Positions 10,691-19,181 of a DNA stretch of 57,805 nucleotides are shown in pieces. The notes under the pieces were generated by a model. That model made no database searches. It had not been told where the DNA came from and was given only the letters and a program-made list of their open reading frames with translations. Source of the DNA: Polaromonas sp. Lineage in GTDB: Bacteria; Pseudomonadota; Gammaproteobacteria; Burkholderiales; Burkholderiaceae_C. The stretch's first letter is position 1. The number at the start of each line of letters is the position of its first letter. Position numbers and translations under genes: made by a program. The stretch spans positions 1 through 57,805 of the forward strand of contig JAUSDK010000009.1 in the NCBI GenBank assembly GCA_030650875.1, read 5' to 3'.

Positions 10691-10714
10691 TACATACAGT
10701 TATGAATGTATGAT
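10691..10714. promoter_or_regulatory. AcrR-type operator
   Basis: tacatacagttatgaatgtatgat closely resembles the E. coli acrAB operator TACATACATTTGTGAATGTATGTA. Confidence 0.7.
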
Positions 10715-10750
10715 GACTCATCCATAAAAACCCTTCAGGAGGTCCCCCCA

Positions 10751-11434
10751 TTGGCCCGTCGAACCAAAGAAGAAGCACTGGAAACCCGCGACAAGCTGCT
10801 GGATGCGGCAGAACATCTGTTTCAGGCACAAGGCGTTTCCCACACCAGCCTGCAAGACATCGCGCGGCGCGCAGGCGCCACGCGCGGTGCCGTCTATTGG
10901 CATTTCAAGGACAAGGCGGACCTGTTCAACGCCATGATGGAGCGCGTCACCCTGCCGATGGAGGCATCGTTCAATCAGGAGGATACCGGCCTTGATGCGG
11001 GCGGCGGCGCAGGCGTGGACGCCTTGAAGCGAATACGTCGCGTCACCGCCGAAGCGCTTCAGCGGATCGTGACCGATGCGCAGACGCGGCGTGTGTTTGA
11101 GGTCGCCACCCACAAAGTGGAATACATCGAAGAACTTCAGGCCGTTCGTCTTCGCCACCTGACGGTGCGCCGCGGTTTTTTGAGCCGGATTGAGCAAAGC
11201 ATGGACGCCGCATGCCATCAGGCCGACATGAAGCTGGCCATGCCCACCGCGATGGCCGCTCAGGGACTGCATGCGCTGATTGACGGCCTGATCCAGAACT
11301 GGCTACTGGAGCCGCAGGCCTTCGACCTGCTCCAGGTCGGCCCTTGCGTGGTAAACGTCTATTTGACTGGCCTGGGCTTTGCCGGGGAACGGGACGCAGG
11401 CATTGAGGGCAGGCAGGAACAAAGCCCGCCTTAG
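10751..11434 (+). CDS. TetR/AcrR-family repressor, probable TTG start
   Basis: (M)ARRTKEEALETRDKLLDAAEHLF...TRGAVYWHFKDKADLF; AGGAGG just upstream of the TTG; divergent from the pump. Confidence 0.9.
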   Translation: MARRTKEEALETRDKLLDAAEHLFQAQGVSHTSLQDIARRAGATRGAVYWHFKDKADLFNAMMERVTLPMEASFNQEDTGLDAGGGAGVDALKRIRRVTAEALQRIVTDAQTRRVFEVATHKVEYIEELQAVRLRHLTVRRGFLSRIEQSMDAACHQADMKLAMPTAMAAQGLHALIDGLIQNWLLEPQAFDLLQVGPCVVNVYLTGLGFAGERDAGIEGRQEQSPP

Positions 11435-11441
11435 CGGCGAT

Positions 11442-12077
11442 TCAGTGCAGGTGCCGCGGTTTGCGGCCGCCTCCATGACCCGTTCCGCCCTGCGACCCGC
11501 CGGGTCCGCGCGGCGGCCTGCCGAGCTGCATGGAGTTGACCAGGGAATCAAAGCGGTGGGCAAACAACTTATCCACGGCCAGCACGACATCACCCAACTC
11601 CGAAGCGTCAAAATGCCGCTCCATGAGACCAATCATGTCCTGCACCAGCAAGTCGCGCTGAACCTGCATGATGGCGGCCGGCGTCGGGCCGACGAAATAC
11701 ATGGCAAAGTCATCACGGGCCTCGTCACCTTCGGCAGGCTCCTCCTCATCGTCGAAGTCCGCGTCGTAAAACGTCACCTCGATCGGTGCGCCCACTTCGG
11801 CCAGGTCATTCAGGCCCATGCACATTTCATCGAGTGCCTGACGAAAATCCTCGTCGCCGGGCACCGTCCAGCACATCTGAAGCACATGCTTCTTGACATC
11901 AAATTGAATGCCGGGCTCTTCTTCGTAGGTGCTAGCCGCTGCGGCTGCGAGTGACTTGGAGCCGGCGTAAGCCCACAGCGGCTTGAGCGCCTCCTGCAGT
12001 TGCTCAAAGGTAACATCCGCGCGCAGGGGGACCTCGCCGTGAACGTGGATTTCAAAAGGTGTGTTGTAACGGGTCAT
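11442..12077 (-). CDS. Conserved hypothetical protein (Burkholderiales-type; DUF6806-like from memory)
   Basis: Continuous ORF MTRYNTPFEIHVHGEVPLRADVTFEQLQEALKPLW...; acidic middle and G/R-rich tail. Confidence 0.7.
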   Translation of the reverse strand: MTRYNTPFEIHVHGEVPLRADVTFEQLQEALKPLWAYAGSKSLAAAAASTYEEEPGIQFDVKKHVLQMCWTVPGDEDFRQALDEMCMGLNDLAEVGAPIEVTFYDADFDDEEEPAEGDEARDDFAMYFVGPTPAAIMQVQRDLLVQDMIGLMERHFDASELGDVVLAVDKLFAHRFDSLVNSMQLGRPPRGPGGSQGGTGHGGGRKPRHLH

Positions 12078-12143
12078 GGAATTTATCTTACCCAATATTC
12101 AAGGGGGTGCCCGGGGCGTGGCGCGTGTGTGGGGTCTGGGGTG

Positions 12144-12233
12144 TGCCTGAGACCGGAATCGAACCGGTACGCCCGCTATTCGCGAAGCGGCGGATTTTAA
12201 GTCCGCTGTGTCTACCTATTTCACCACTCAGGC
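12144..12233 (-). tRNA. tRNA-Leu(UAA)
   Basis: GCCTGAG...CTCAGGC acceptor pairing, CTTAAAA anticodon loop, GGTTCGATTCC T-arm. Confidence 0.9.
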
Positions 12234-12254
12234 CCAAAACCATTACACCGTATT

Positions 12255-12292
12255 GTCAAACAAAAAAGCCCCATTGCAGGGGCTTTTGACAA
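12255..12292 (-). terminator. Rho-independent terminator downstream of tRNA-Cys copy A
   Basis: On minus strand AAAAGCCCC-tgcaat-GGGGCTTTTTTG. Confidence 0.65.
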
Positions 12293-12300
12293 CAACTTGA

Positions 12301-12374
12301 TGGAGGCGCGGCCCGGAGTCGAACCGGGCTAGCCGGATTTGCAATCCGGTACATAACCGCTTTGTTACCGCGCC
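12301..12374 (-). tRNA. tRNA-Cys(GCA), copy A
   Basis: GGCGCGG...CCGCGCCTCCA with ATTGCAAAT anticodon loop. Confidence 0.95.
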
Positions 12375-12400
12375 CTGTCATTTTTCAAATTTTCCAACCA

Positions 12401-12431
12401 AAAAGGGCAGCATTTTGAAGTGCTGCCCTTT
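12401..12431 (-). terminator. Terminator-like hairpin between tRNA-Gly and tRNA-Cys, copy A
   Basis: On minus strand AAGGGCAGCA-cttcaaaa-TGCTGCCCTTTTT. Confidence 0.5.
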
Positions 12432-12435
12432 GAAT

Positions 12436-12511
12436 TGGAGCGGGAAAAGAGGCTCGAACTCTCGACCTCAACCTTGGCAAGGTTGCGCTCTACCAACTGA
12501 GCTACTCCCGC
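12436..12511 (-). tRNA. tRNA-Gly(GCC), copy A
   Basis: GCGGGAGTAGCTCAGTTGGTAGAGC...TTGCCAA...CTCCCGCTCCA-type cloverleaf. Confidence 0.95.
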
Positions 12512-12594
12512 GAGTCTAGCTATGAATTATAGCTTAATTTATTCACCATTCTGGCTTTGTTGAAAAATCAGCAAAACAAATGACGATGAATTTC

Positions 12595-12668
12595 TGGAGG
12601 CGCGGCCCGGAGTCGAACCGGGCTAGCCGGATTTGCAATCCGGTACATAACCGCTTTGTTACCGCGCC
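12595..12668 (-). tRNA. tRNA-Cys(GCA), copy B
   Basis: Identical by eye to copy A. Confidence 0.95.
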
Positions 12669-12729
12669 CTGTCATTTTTCAAATTCTCCAACCAAAAAGG
12701 GCAGCATTTTGAAGTGCTGCCCTTTGAAT

Positions 12730-12805
12730 TGGAGCGGGAAAAGAGGCTCGAACTCTCGACCTCAACCTTGGCAAGGTTGCGCTCTACCAACTGAGCTACT
12801 CCCGC
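12730..12805 (-). tRNA. tRNA-Gly(GCC), copy B
   Basis: Identical by eye to copy A. Confidence 0.95.
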
Positions 12806-12878
12806 GAGTCTAGCTTTCTATTATAGCCATAGTTTTTAACCGCTTTTGAATCCCGGCTAAAAATTATTGGCTAGTGGG

Positions 12879-15308
12879 CTAGTGTTTAACGGTCCCCACG
12901 ACTACCGCAGGTGCGGCTGCAACGGCAGCGGCCGACAGGGCAACTTCTTCATCTGTCAGCGGGATAGGCTGGCGCTCAAGCGCAACCTGCAACACCTGGT
13001 CTATCCATTTCACCGGAATAATCTCCAGACCACTCTTCACGTTGTCCGGAATCTCCTGCAGGTCTTTGGCGTTCTCCTGGGGAATGAGCACCGTCTTGAT
13101 CCCGCCACGCAGCGCGGCCAGCAGTTTTTCCTTCAGGCCACCAATGGCGGTGACTTCGCCACGAAGTGTGATCTCACCCGTCATCGCGACGTCGCCGCGC
13201 ACAGGAATACCGGTCAGCGCAGAAACAAAAGCCGTCGTCATGGCGGCCCCGGCGCTCGGGCCGTCTTTGGGTGTGGCGCCGTCCGGCACGTGAATGTGGA
13301 TGTCACGCTTTTCGAACATCTCATCCTTGATGCCGAGCATCCTGGCGCGGCTGCGAACCACGGTCCGGGCCGCCTCCACGGACTCCTTCATGACATCGCC
13401 CAGCGAACCAGTGCGGGTAATCACGCCCTTGCCAGGCATGACGGCCGCTTCAATCGTCAACAGATCACCGCCAACTTCGGTCCATGCCAGGCCAACGACC
13501 TGGCCCACCTGGTTTTTCTGTTCCGCACGGCCGTAATCGAATTTACGGACGCCCAAAAACTCATTGAGGTTGTCTGGCGTCACCACGACCTTGGGCGTCA
13601 TTTTCTTGAGCTGGATGCCTTTGACCACCTTGCGGCAAATCTTGGAGAGCTCACGCTCCAGCGAGCGGACACCGGCTTCGCGCGTGTAATAACGCACGAT
13701 ATCGCGTACCGCCTGCTCCTGAATTTCCAGTTCGGAATCCTTCACGCCGTTGTTTTTGACCTGCTTGGGCAACAGGTAACGCATGGCAATGCTGGTCTTT
13801 TCGTCTTCGGTGTAGCCCGAAAGCCGGATCACTTCCATCCGGTCCAGCAAGGCTGGCGGAATATTCATCGAATTCGACGTCGCCACAAACATGACATCGC
13901 TCAAGTCGAAATCGACCTCGACGTAGTGATCGCCGAAGGTATGGTTTTGCTCGGGATCCAGCACTTCCAGCAAGGCGCTGGAGGGGTCTCCACGGAAATC
14001 AGTGCCCAGCTTGTCGATCTCGTCCAGCAGGAAAAGCGGGTTGCGGGTGCCGGCCTTGGCCAGGCTTTGCAGCACTTTGCCCGGCAAGGCACCAATGTAG
14101 GTACGGCGGTGACCGCGAATTTCAGCTTCATCACGCATGCCGCCCAAGGCCATGCGCACGTACTTGCGTCCCGTTGCCTTGGCGATCGACTGGCCCAGCG
14201 AGGTTTTACCCACGCCCGGAGGGCCGACCAGGCAAAGAATCGGGGCCTTGAGCTTGTCCACGCGCTGCTGCACTGCGAGGTATTCCACAATGCGGTCTTT
14301 GACTTTTTCGAGACCGAAGTGGTCTTCATTGAGCACGTTTTCGGCGTTGACCAGATCGTGCTTGATTTTGGTCTTCTTGCTCCACGGCAGGCCAAGCAGC
14401 ACGTCGATATAGCTGCGCACCACCGTCGATTCGGCCGACATGGGCGACATGAGCTTGAGTTTCTTGAGCTCGCTCTCGACTTTTTTGAGCGCTTCCTGCG
14501 GCATCTTGGCCGCCTTGATTTTCTTTTCGATTTCTTCAATATCGACGCCGTCTTCGCCCTCACCCAGTTCCTTCTGGATGGCTTTGACCTGCTCGTTCAG
14601 GTAGAAATCGCGCTGGTTTTTCTCCATCTGACGCTTGACGCGGCCACGGATTTTTTTGTCGACATTGAGAATATCCACTTCTCGCTCAAGCTGCTCGTAC
14701 AGGTTCTCGAGCCGGAGTTTGACGTCGTCCAGATCCAGGATCACCTGCTTCACATCGAGTTTGAGCGGCAAATGCGCGGCAATCGTATCGGCCAGCCGGC
14801 CGGCATCGTCAATGCTGGAAATCGACGTCAGAATTTCCGGCGGAATTTTTTTGTTCAGTTTGACGTAATGGTCAAACTGCTGCATCACAGCGCGGCGCAA
14901 GGCCTCGACTTCACTGCCCTTGTCACCGGGCAAGGCCACGGTTGCCGCCACAGGCGTGACATTGGCAATGAAGTGCTGCTCGCCGTCTTCAATTTTGTTG
15001 ACGCGCGCGCGCTGCTGCCCCTCGACCAGCACTTTCACGGTGCCGTCAGGCAGCTTGAGCAACTGCAAAATGGTCGCGACACAGCCCACTTCGAACATGT
15101 CCTGCACCGACGGCTCGTCCTTGGCGGCCGCCTTCTGCGCCACCAGCATGATGCGCCGCTCGGCCTCCATGGCCGACTCCAGGGCCTTGATGCTCTTGGG
15201 GCGGCCTACAAACAGCGGAATCACCATGTGCGGAAAGACCACCACATCCCGCAATGGCAACAGCGGCAGATCAACGGGGATGGAAGGTAGAAAAGTTTGT
15301 CCGGACAT
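12879..15308 (-). CDS. lon: ATP-dependent protease La (LonA)
   Basis: LPLLPLRDVVVFPHMVIPLFVGR; GPPGVGKTSLG Walker A; DGPSAGAAM catalytic serine. Confidence 0.97.
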   Translation of the reverse strand: MSGQTFLPSIPVDLPLLPLRDVVVFPHMVIPLFVGRPKSIKALESAMEAERRIMLVAQKAAAKDEPSVQDMFEVGCVATILQLLKLPDGTVKVLVEGQQRARVNKIEDGEQHFIANVTPVAATVALPGDKGSEVEALRRAVMQQFDHYVKLNKKIPPEILTSISSIDDAGRLADTIAAHLPLKLDVKQVILDLDDVKLRLENLYEQLEREVDILNVDKKIRGRVKRQMEKNQRDFYLNEQVKAIQKELGEGEDGVDIEEIEKKIKAAKMPQEALKKVESELKKLKLMSPMSAESTVVRSYIDVLLGLPWSKKTKIKHDLVNAENVLNEDHFGLEKVKDRIVEYLAVQQRVDKLKAPILCLVGPPGVGKTSLGQSIAKATGRKYVRMALGGMRDEAEIRGHRRTYIGALPGKVLQSLAKAGTRNPLFLLDEIDKLGTDFRGDPSSALLEVLDPEQNHTFGDHYVEVDFDLSDVMFVATSNSMNIPPALLDRMEVIRLSGYTEDEKTSIAMRYLLPKQVKNNGVKDSELEIQEQAVRDIVRYYTREAGVRSLERELSKICRKVVKGIQLKKMTPKVVVTPDNLNEFLGVRKFDYGRAEQKNQVGQVVGLAWTEVGGDLLTIEAAVMPGKGVITRTGSLGDVMKESVEAARTVVRSRARMLGIKDEMFEKRDIHIHVPDGATPKDGPSAGAAMTTAFVSALTGIPVRGDVAMTGEITLRGEVTAIGGLKEKLLAALRGGIKTVLIPQENAKDLQEIPDNVKSGLEIIPVKWIDQVLQVALERQPIPLTDEEVALSAAAVAAAPAVVVGTVKH

Positions 15309-15373
15309 ATAAACCTTTAACGTAAGACGCGAACGGCCAAATACATTGGCCGGGCAAAACACAGTCGCTACAG

Positions 15374-15401
15374 ATTGGGGGCGCAGGAAGCGCTTTTCAA
15401 G
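15374..15401 (-). promoter_or_regulatory. Candidate sigma-32 heat-shock promoter for lon
   Basis: On minus strand CTTGAAA, ~13-14 nt spacer, CCCCAAT. Confidence 0.55.
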
Positions 15402-15422
15402 CGCTCCTGCCCTCGCTGGCGC

Positions 15423-16688
15423 TCAGGCCTTCTTCGCAGTTTCGCGGTACACCAGCAGGGGCGCCTTGTTTTCTTCGATCGTGGACTCATCCACCACCAC
15501 TTTTTCAACGTTGCTGACGTTGGGCAGATCGAACATGGTGTCGATCAGTGACTGCTCCAGAATCGAACGCAAACCACGCGCACCCGTTTTTCGCGCCAGG
15601 GCCTTGCGGGCAATGGCTTTCAGTGCGGAAGGCCGGATCTCCAGATCCACGCCTTCCATGGCGAGCAGCTTGCTGAACTGCTTGACCACCGCATTTTTGG
15701 GCTCGGTCAAAATCTGCACGAGTGCGTCTTCGCTGAGTTCAGCCAATGTTGCAATCACAGGCATGCGACCAACCAGTTCGGGAATCAGGCCAAATTTGAC
15801 CAGATCATCGGGCTCGACTTCCTTGAATGCATCCGTCAGGGTACGCGTCTTTTTGCTTTTGACGGCTGCGCCGAAACCAATGCCCGATGCTTCGGTGCGG
15901 TTTTCAATGACTTTTTCGAGCCCCGAAAAAGCGCCGCCGCAAATAAACAGGATATTGGTCGTGTCGACCTGCAGGAAATCCTGGTTCGGATGCTTGCGCC
16001 CGCCTTGTGGCGGCACGGAGGCCATCGTGCCTTCAATCAGTTTGAGCAAGGCTTGTTGCACGCCTTCGCCCGACACGTCCCGGGTGATCGAGGGGTTGTC
16101 GGATTTACGCGATATCTTGTCGATCTCGTCAATGTAGACAATTCCCTGCTGGGCACGCTCGACTTCGTAGTTACAGCTTTGCAGCAATTTCTGGATGATG
16201 TTTTCAACGTCTTCGCCCACATAACCGGCCTCTGTCAAGGTCGTGGCATCCGCCATGACAAATGGTACGTTGAGCGTACGCGCCAGGGTCTGGGCCAGCA
16301 AGGTCTTGCCAGACCCCGTGGGGCCAATCAGCAAAATATTGCTCTTGGTCAGTTCCACATCGTCTTTTTTGGGGCTGTCTTTGTGGCGCAGGCGTTTGTA
16401 GTGGTTGTACACAGCCACGGCCAGCGTGCGCTTGGCCGGGTCCTGGCCAATCACATAGCCGTCCAGCGTAGCCTTGATTTCCGAGGGGGTCGGCAAATCG
16501 GTGCGCGTCTCGCGCACCTCCAGGCCCGCAGGGAGTTCGTCACGAATAATTTCGTTGCAAAGATCTATGCACTCGTCACAAATGAAGACGGACGGACCCG
16601 CAATCAGCTTTTTAACTTCATGCTGGCTTTTACCGCAGAAGGAGCAGTACAGAGTCTTTTCGCTTGAGGAGCCTTTTTTCTCGGCCAT
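15423..16688 (-). CDS. clpX: ClpXP protease ATPase subunit
   Basis: Zn-finger [42 protein letters not shown]. Confidence 0.98.
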   Translation of the reverse strand: MAEKKGSSSEKTLYCSFCGKSQHEVKKLIAGPSVFICDECIDLCNEIIRDELPAGLEVRETRTDLPTPSEIKATLDGYVIGQDPAKRTLAVAVYNHYKRLRHKDSPKKDDVELTKSNILLIGPTGSGKTLLAQTLARTLNVPFVMADATTLTEAGYVGEDVENIIQKLLQSCNYEVERAQQGIVYIDEIDKISRKSDNPSITRDVSGEGVQQALLKLIEGTMASVPPQGGRKHPNQDFLQVDTTNILFICGGAFSGLEKVIENRTEASGIGFGAAVKSKKTRTLTDAFKEVEPDDLVKFGLIPELVGRMPVIATLAELSEDALVQILTEPKNAVVKQFSKLLAMEGVDLEIRPSALKAIARKALARKTGARGLRSILEQSLIDTMFDLPNVSNVEKVVVDESTIEENKAPLLVYRETAKKA

Positions 16689-16740
16689 TGATGGGTGCCT
16701 TTAAGGTGCCTGAGTGGAACTAACAGCTAATGATAACCAA

Positions 16741-16775
16741 TAAAAAAACGGCGTTTCCGGTACAGAAAACGCCGT
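16741..16775 (-). terminator. Rho-independent terminator downstream of clpP
   Basis: On minus strand ACGGCGTTTtctgtaccggAAACGCCGTTTTTTTA. Confidence 0.75.
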
Positions 16776-16806
16776 CGCTGCCATGCAACTGGAAGCTTTT
16801 AAAAGC

Positions 16807-17460
16807 TTAAGGGCGCTTGGAAATGACCTGATCGACCACGCCGTATTCCTTGGCTTCATCGGCAAACATGAAATAGTCGCGTTCGGTGTCGCGCTCAATT
16901 CTCTCCACCGTCTGGCCGGTGTTTGCCGCCATGATGCGGTTGAGCTGGTCACGCGTTTTCAGGATGTCCCGGGCATGAATTTCAATGTCCGTGGCCTGGC
17001 CTTGCGCGCCGCCCGAAGGCTGGTGAATCATCACGCGCGAATTGGGCAGGGTAAAGCGCTTGCCCTTGGCGCCTGCCGTCAGCAAAAACGCGCCCATGCT
17101 GGCCGCCATGCCAATGCAAAGCGTGGACACATCCGGCTTGATGAACTGCATGGTGTCGTAAATCGCCATGCCCGCCGTCACGGAGCCGCCGGGCGAGTTG
17201 ATGTAGAAGGAAATATCCTTGTCCGGATTTTCGCTTTCCAGAAACAGCAACTGGGCCACCACCAGGTTGGCCGTCTGGTCATTGACCGGGCCCACCAGGA
17301 AAATAACGCGTTCTTTCAGCAGGCGCGAATAAATGTCGTAAGAGCGTTCGCCCCGGCCAGACTGCTCAATCACCATGGGGACCATGCCCAAGCCCTGCGT
17401 GTCCTGGCTGCCCGCTTGCGGGTTGCCGTAGGCGCCCCCGTAAATACTGCTTCGAATCAT
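16807..17460 (-). CDS. clpP: ATP-dependent Clp protease proteolytic subunit
   Basis: [12 protein letters not shown] catalytic Ser; [13 protein letters not shown] catalytic His. Confidence 0.97.
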   Translation of the reverse strand: MIRSSIYGGAYGNPQAGSQDTQGLGMVPMVIEQSGRGERSYDIYSRLLKERVIFLVGPVNDQTANLVVAQLLFLESENPDKDISFYINSPGGSVTAGMAIYDTMQFIKPDVSTLCIGMAASMGAFLLTAGAKGKRFTLPNSRVMIHQPSGGAQGQATDIEIHARDILKTRDQLNRIMAANTGQTVERIERDTERDYFMFADEAKEYGVVDQVISKRP

Positions 17461-17555
17461 CAAGTTTTCTCCAGAGATGTTTGTACTGTACTTGTAATGA
17501 ATTGGGGCCTGTACCGCAAAGCACAAGCCCCAGTTTCAGGAGAGCCTGACGGCGA

Positions 17556-18866
17556 TCAGTTCTGACCCATCAGCTCGTCGAACGAAATGGCCTTTTCGGT
17601 GACTTTGGCCTTGCCCAGCACGAAATCGGTCACATTGTTCTCAATGACCACCCCTTCGACTTCGGCCATGCGGCTGTTGTCGCCCAGGTACCAGCGCACC
17701 ACATCCTGCGGCTTTTCGTAGCTGGCGGCCAGCTCTTCAATGTGGGCCTTGAGCTGCTCAGGCTTGGCCTGCAGTTCGTTGGCGCGCACCAATGCCGCCA
17801 CCACCAGACCCAGACGCACGCGCTTTTCAGCTTGCGGACGGAAAATGTCATCGGGAATCGGTGCCTTGTCAGCGTCCTTGATGCCGCGCTGCTTCAGGTC
17901 GGCACGGGCGCCTTCCACCAGGCGCTCCAGTTCAGCCTGCACGCTTGAATTGGGCAAGTCGAGCTCGGCATTGGCCACGAGCGCGTCCATGACGGCATTC
18001 TTGTTGCGGGCCAGCAAGCGGAATTTGACTTCACGCTCCAGGTTTTTCTTGATGTCTGCGCGCAGGCCTTCGACCGTTGAATCGGCAATGCCGAGCGACT
18101 TGGCCAGTGCTTCGTTGACTTCCGGCAGGTGGGCGGCTTCAATTTTCTTGACGGTCACCAGGAAGTCGGCTTGCTTGCCGGCCACGTCCTTGCCGTGGTA
18201 GTCCTCAGGAAAGCTCAGCGGAAAGGTCTTGCTTTCGCCGCTCTTCATGCCGCGCACGGCATCTTCAAATTCCTTGAGCATCTGGCCATCGCCCACGATG
18301 AACTGGAAATCTTCGGCTTTGCCGCCAGCGAAGGTTTCGCCGTCGATCTTGCCTTCAAAGTCGATGGTGGCACGGTCGCCGTCCTGTGCAGGCGCATCGG
18401 CGGCGCGCTGCGCGAACGTGCGGCGCTGCTTGCGCAAAATGTCGATGGTCTTGTCGATCGCGGCATCGCTGACTTCAGCGGTGACTTTTTCAACTTCGGC
18501 AGTGGCCAGATCAGCGATCTGAACTTCCGGATAGACCTCGAAAAGCGCGTCAAACGTCAACTCGCCTTCAGGTGCGCCTTCTTTTTCGCTGATGCGGGGC
18601 TGGCCGGCAACGCGCAGTTTGGCTTCATTGGCCGCCGAGGCAAAAGCCTCGCCAACCTTGTCGTTCATGACTTCGTAGTGCACGGAGTAACCATAACGCT
18701 GGGCCACGACGCTCATGGGCACCTTGCCGGGACGAAAACCGTCCATTTTTACCGTGCGTGCCAGCTTTTTCAGACGGGAATCAACTTCCGACTGAATGGT
18801 GTTGAGGGGCAGCGTCAGCGTCATTTTGCGCTCGAGCTTTTCAAGAGTTTCGACAGTCACAGCCAT
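17556..18866 (-). CDS. tig: Trigger factor
   Basis: MDGFRPGKVPMSVVAQRYG signature; PPIase domain; 436 aa. Confidence 0.97.
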   Translation of the reverse strand: MAVTVETLEKLERKMTLTLPLNTIQSEVDSRLKKLARTVKMDGFRPGKVPMSVVAQRYGYSVHYEVMNDKVGEAFASAANEAKLRVAGQPRISEKEGAPEGELTFDALFEVYPEVQIADLATAEVEKVTAEVSDAAIDKTIDILRKQRRTFAQRAADAPAQDGDRATIDFEGKIDGETFAGGKAEDFQFIVGDGQMLKEFEDAVRGMKSGESKTFPLSFPEDYHGKDVAGKQADFLVTVKKIEAAHLPEVNEALAKSLGIADSTVEGLRADIKKNLEREVKFRLLARNKNAVMDALVANAELDLPNSSVQAELERLVEGARADLKQRGIKDADKAPIPDDIFRPQAEKRVRLGLVVAALVRANELQAKPEQLKAHIEELAASYEKPQDVVRWYLGDNSRMAEVEGVVIENNVTDFVLGKAKVTEKAISFDELMGQN

Positions 18867-18976
18867 GATGGTTTCCTAAAATCAAAAATATTCAAAGCAG
18901 GGCTTTCACCTGACATGCTGCAGTCAAGCAGCACTACCTGATGGCTTGGGCACGGTTGCCATTCAACCAACAGGGG

Positions 18977-19063
18977 TGGTGCGCGGGGCGGGACTCGAAC
19001 CCGCACAGTATTGCTACCGTCAGGACCTAAACCTGGTGCGTCTACCAATTTCGCCACCCGCGC
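18977..19063 (-). tRNA. tRNA-Leu(UAG)
   Basis: GCGCGGGTGGCGAAATTGGTAGACGC...TTTAGGT...GTTCGAGTCCCGCCCCGCGCACCA. Confidence 0.95.
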
Positions 19064-19181
19064 GCCTGAAAAAACGACGGGAATCCATATCTGTTCAGAA
19101 TTCCCGCTTGAAATCGGTCAACTTTTTATTTTAGCCTGTAACAGGGGCGATTTCCCCCGTGCGGTGTATCGCGGCGCGGAT

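Larger units (their letters stand above)
12301..12815. repeat. Direct tandem duplication of a ~221-bp Gly-Cys tRNA block (12301-12521 and 12595-12815)
   Basis: By-eye alignment, offset 294 bp, one mismatch in the tRNA spacer (12392 vs 12686). Confidence 0.9.

Noticed and set aside
12867-15290. 807-aa plus-strand ORF antisense to lon
   Set aside because: Exactly shadows lon; His/Arg/Gln/Leu-rich translation typical of the complement of a GC-rich codon-biased gene; no recognisable motif
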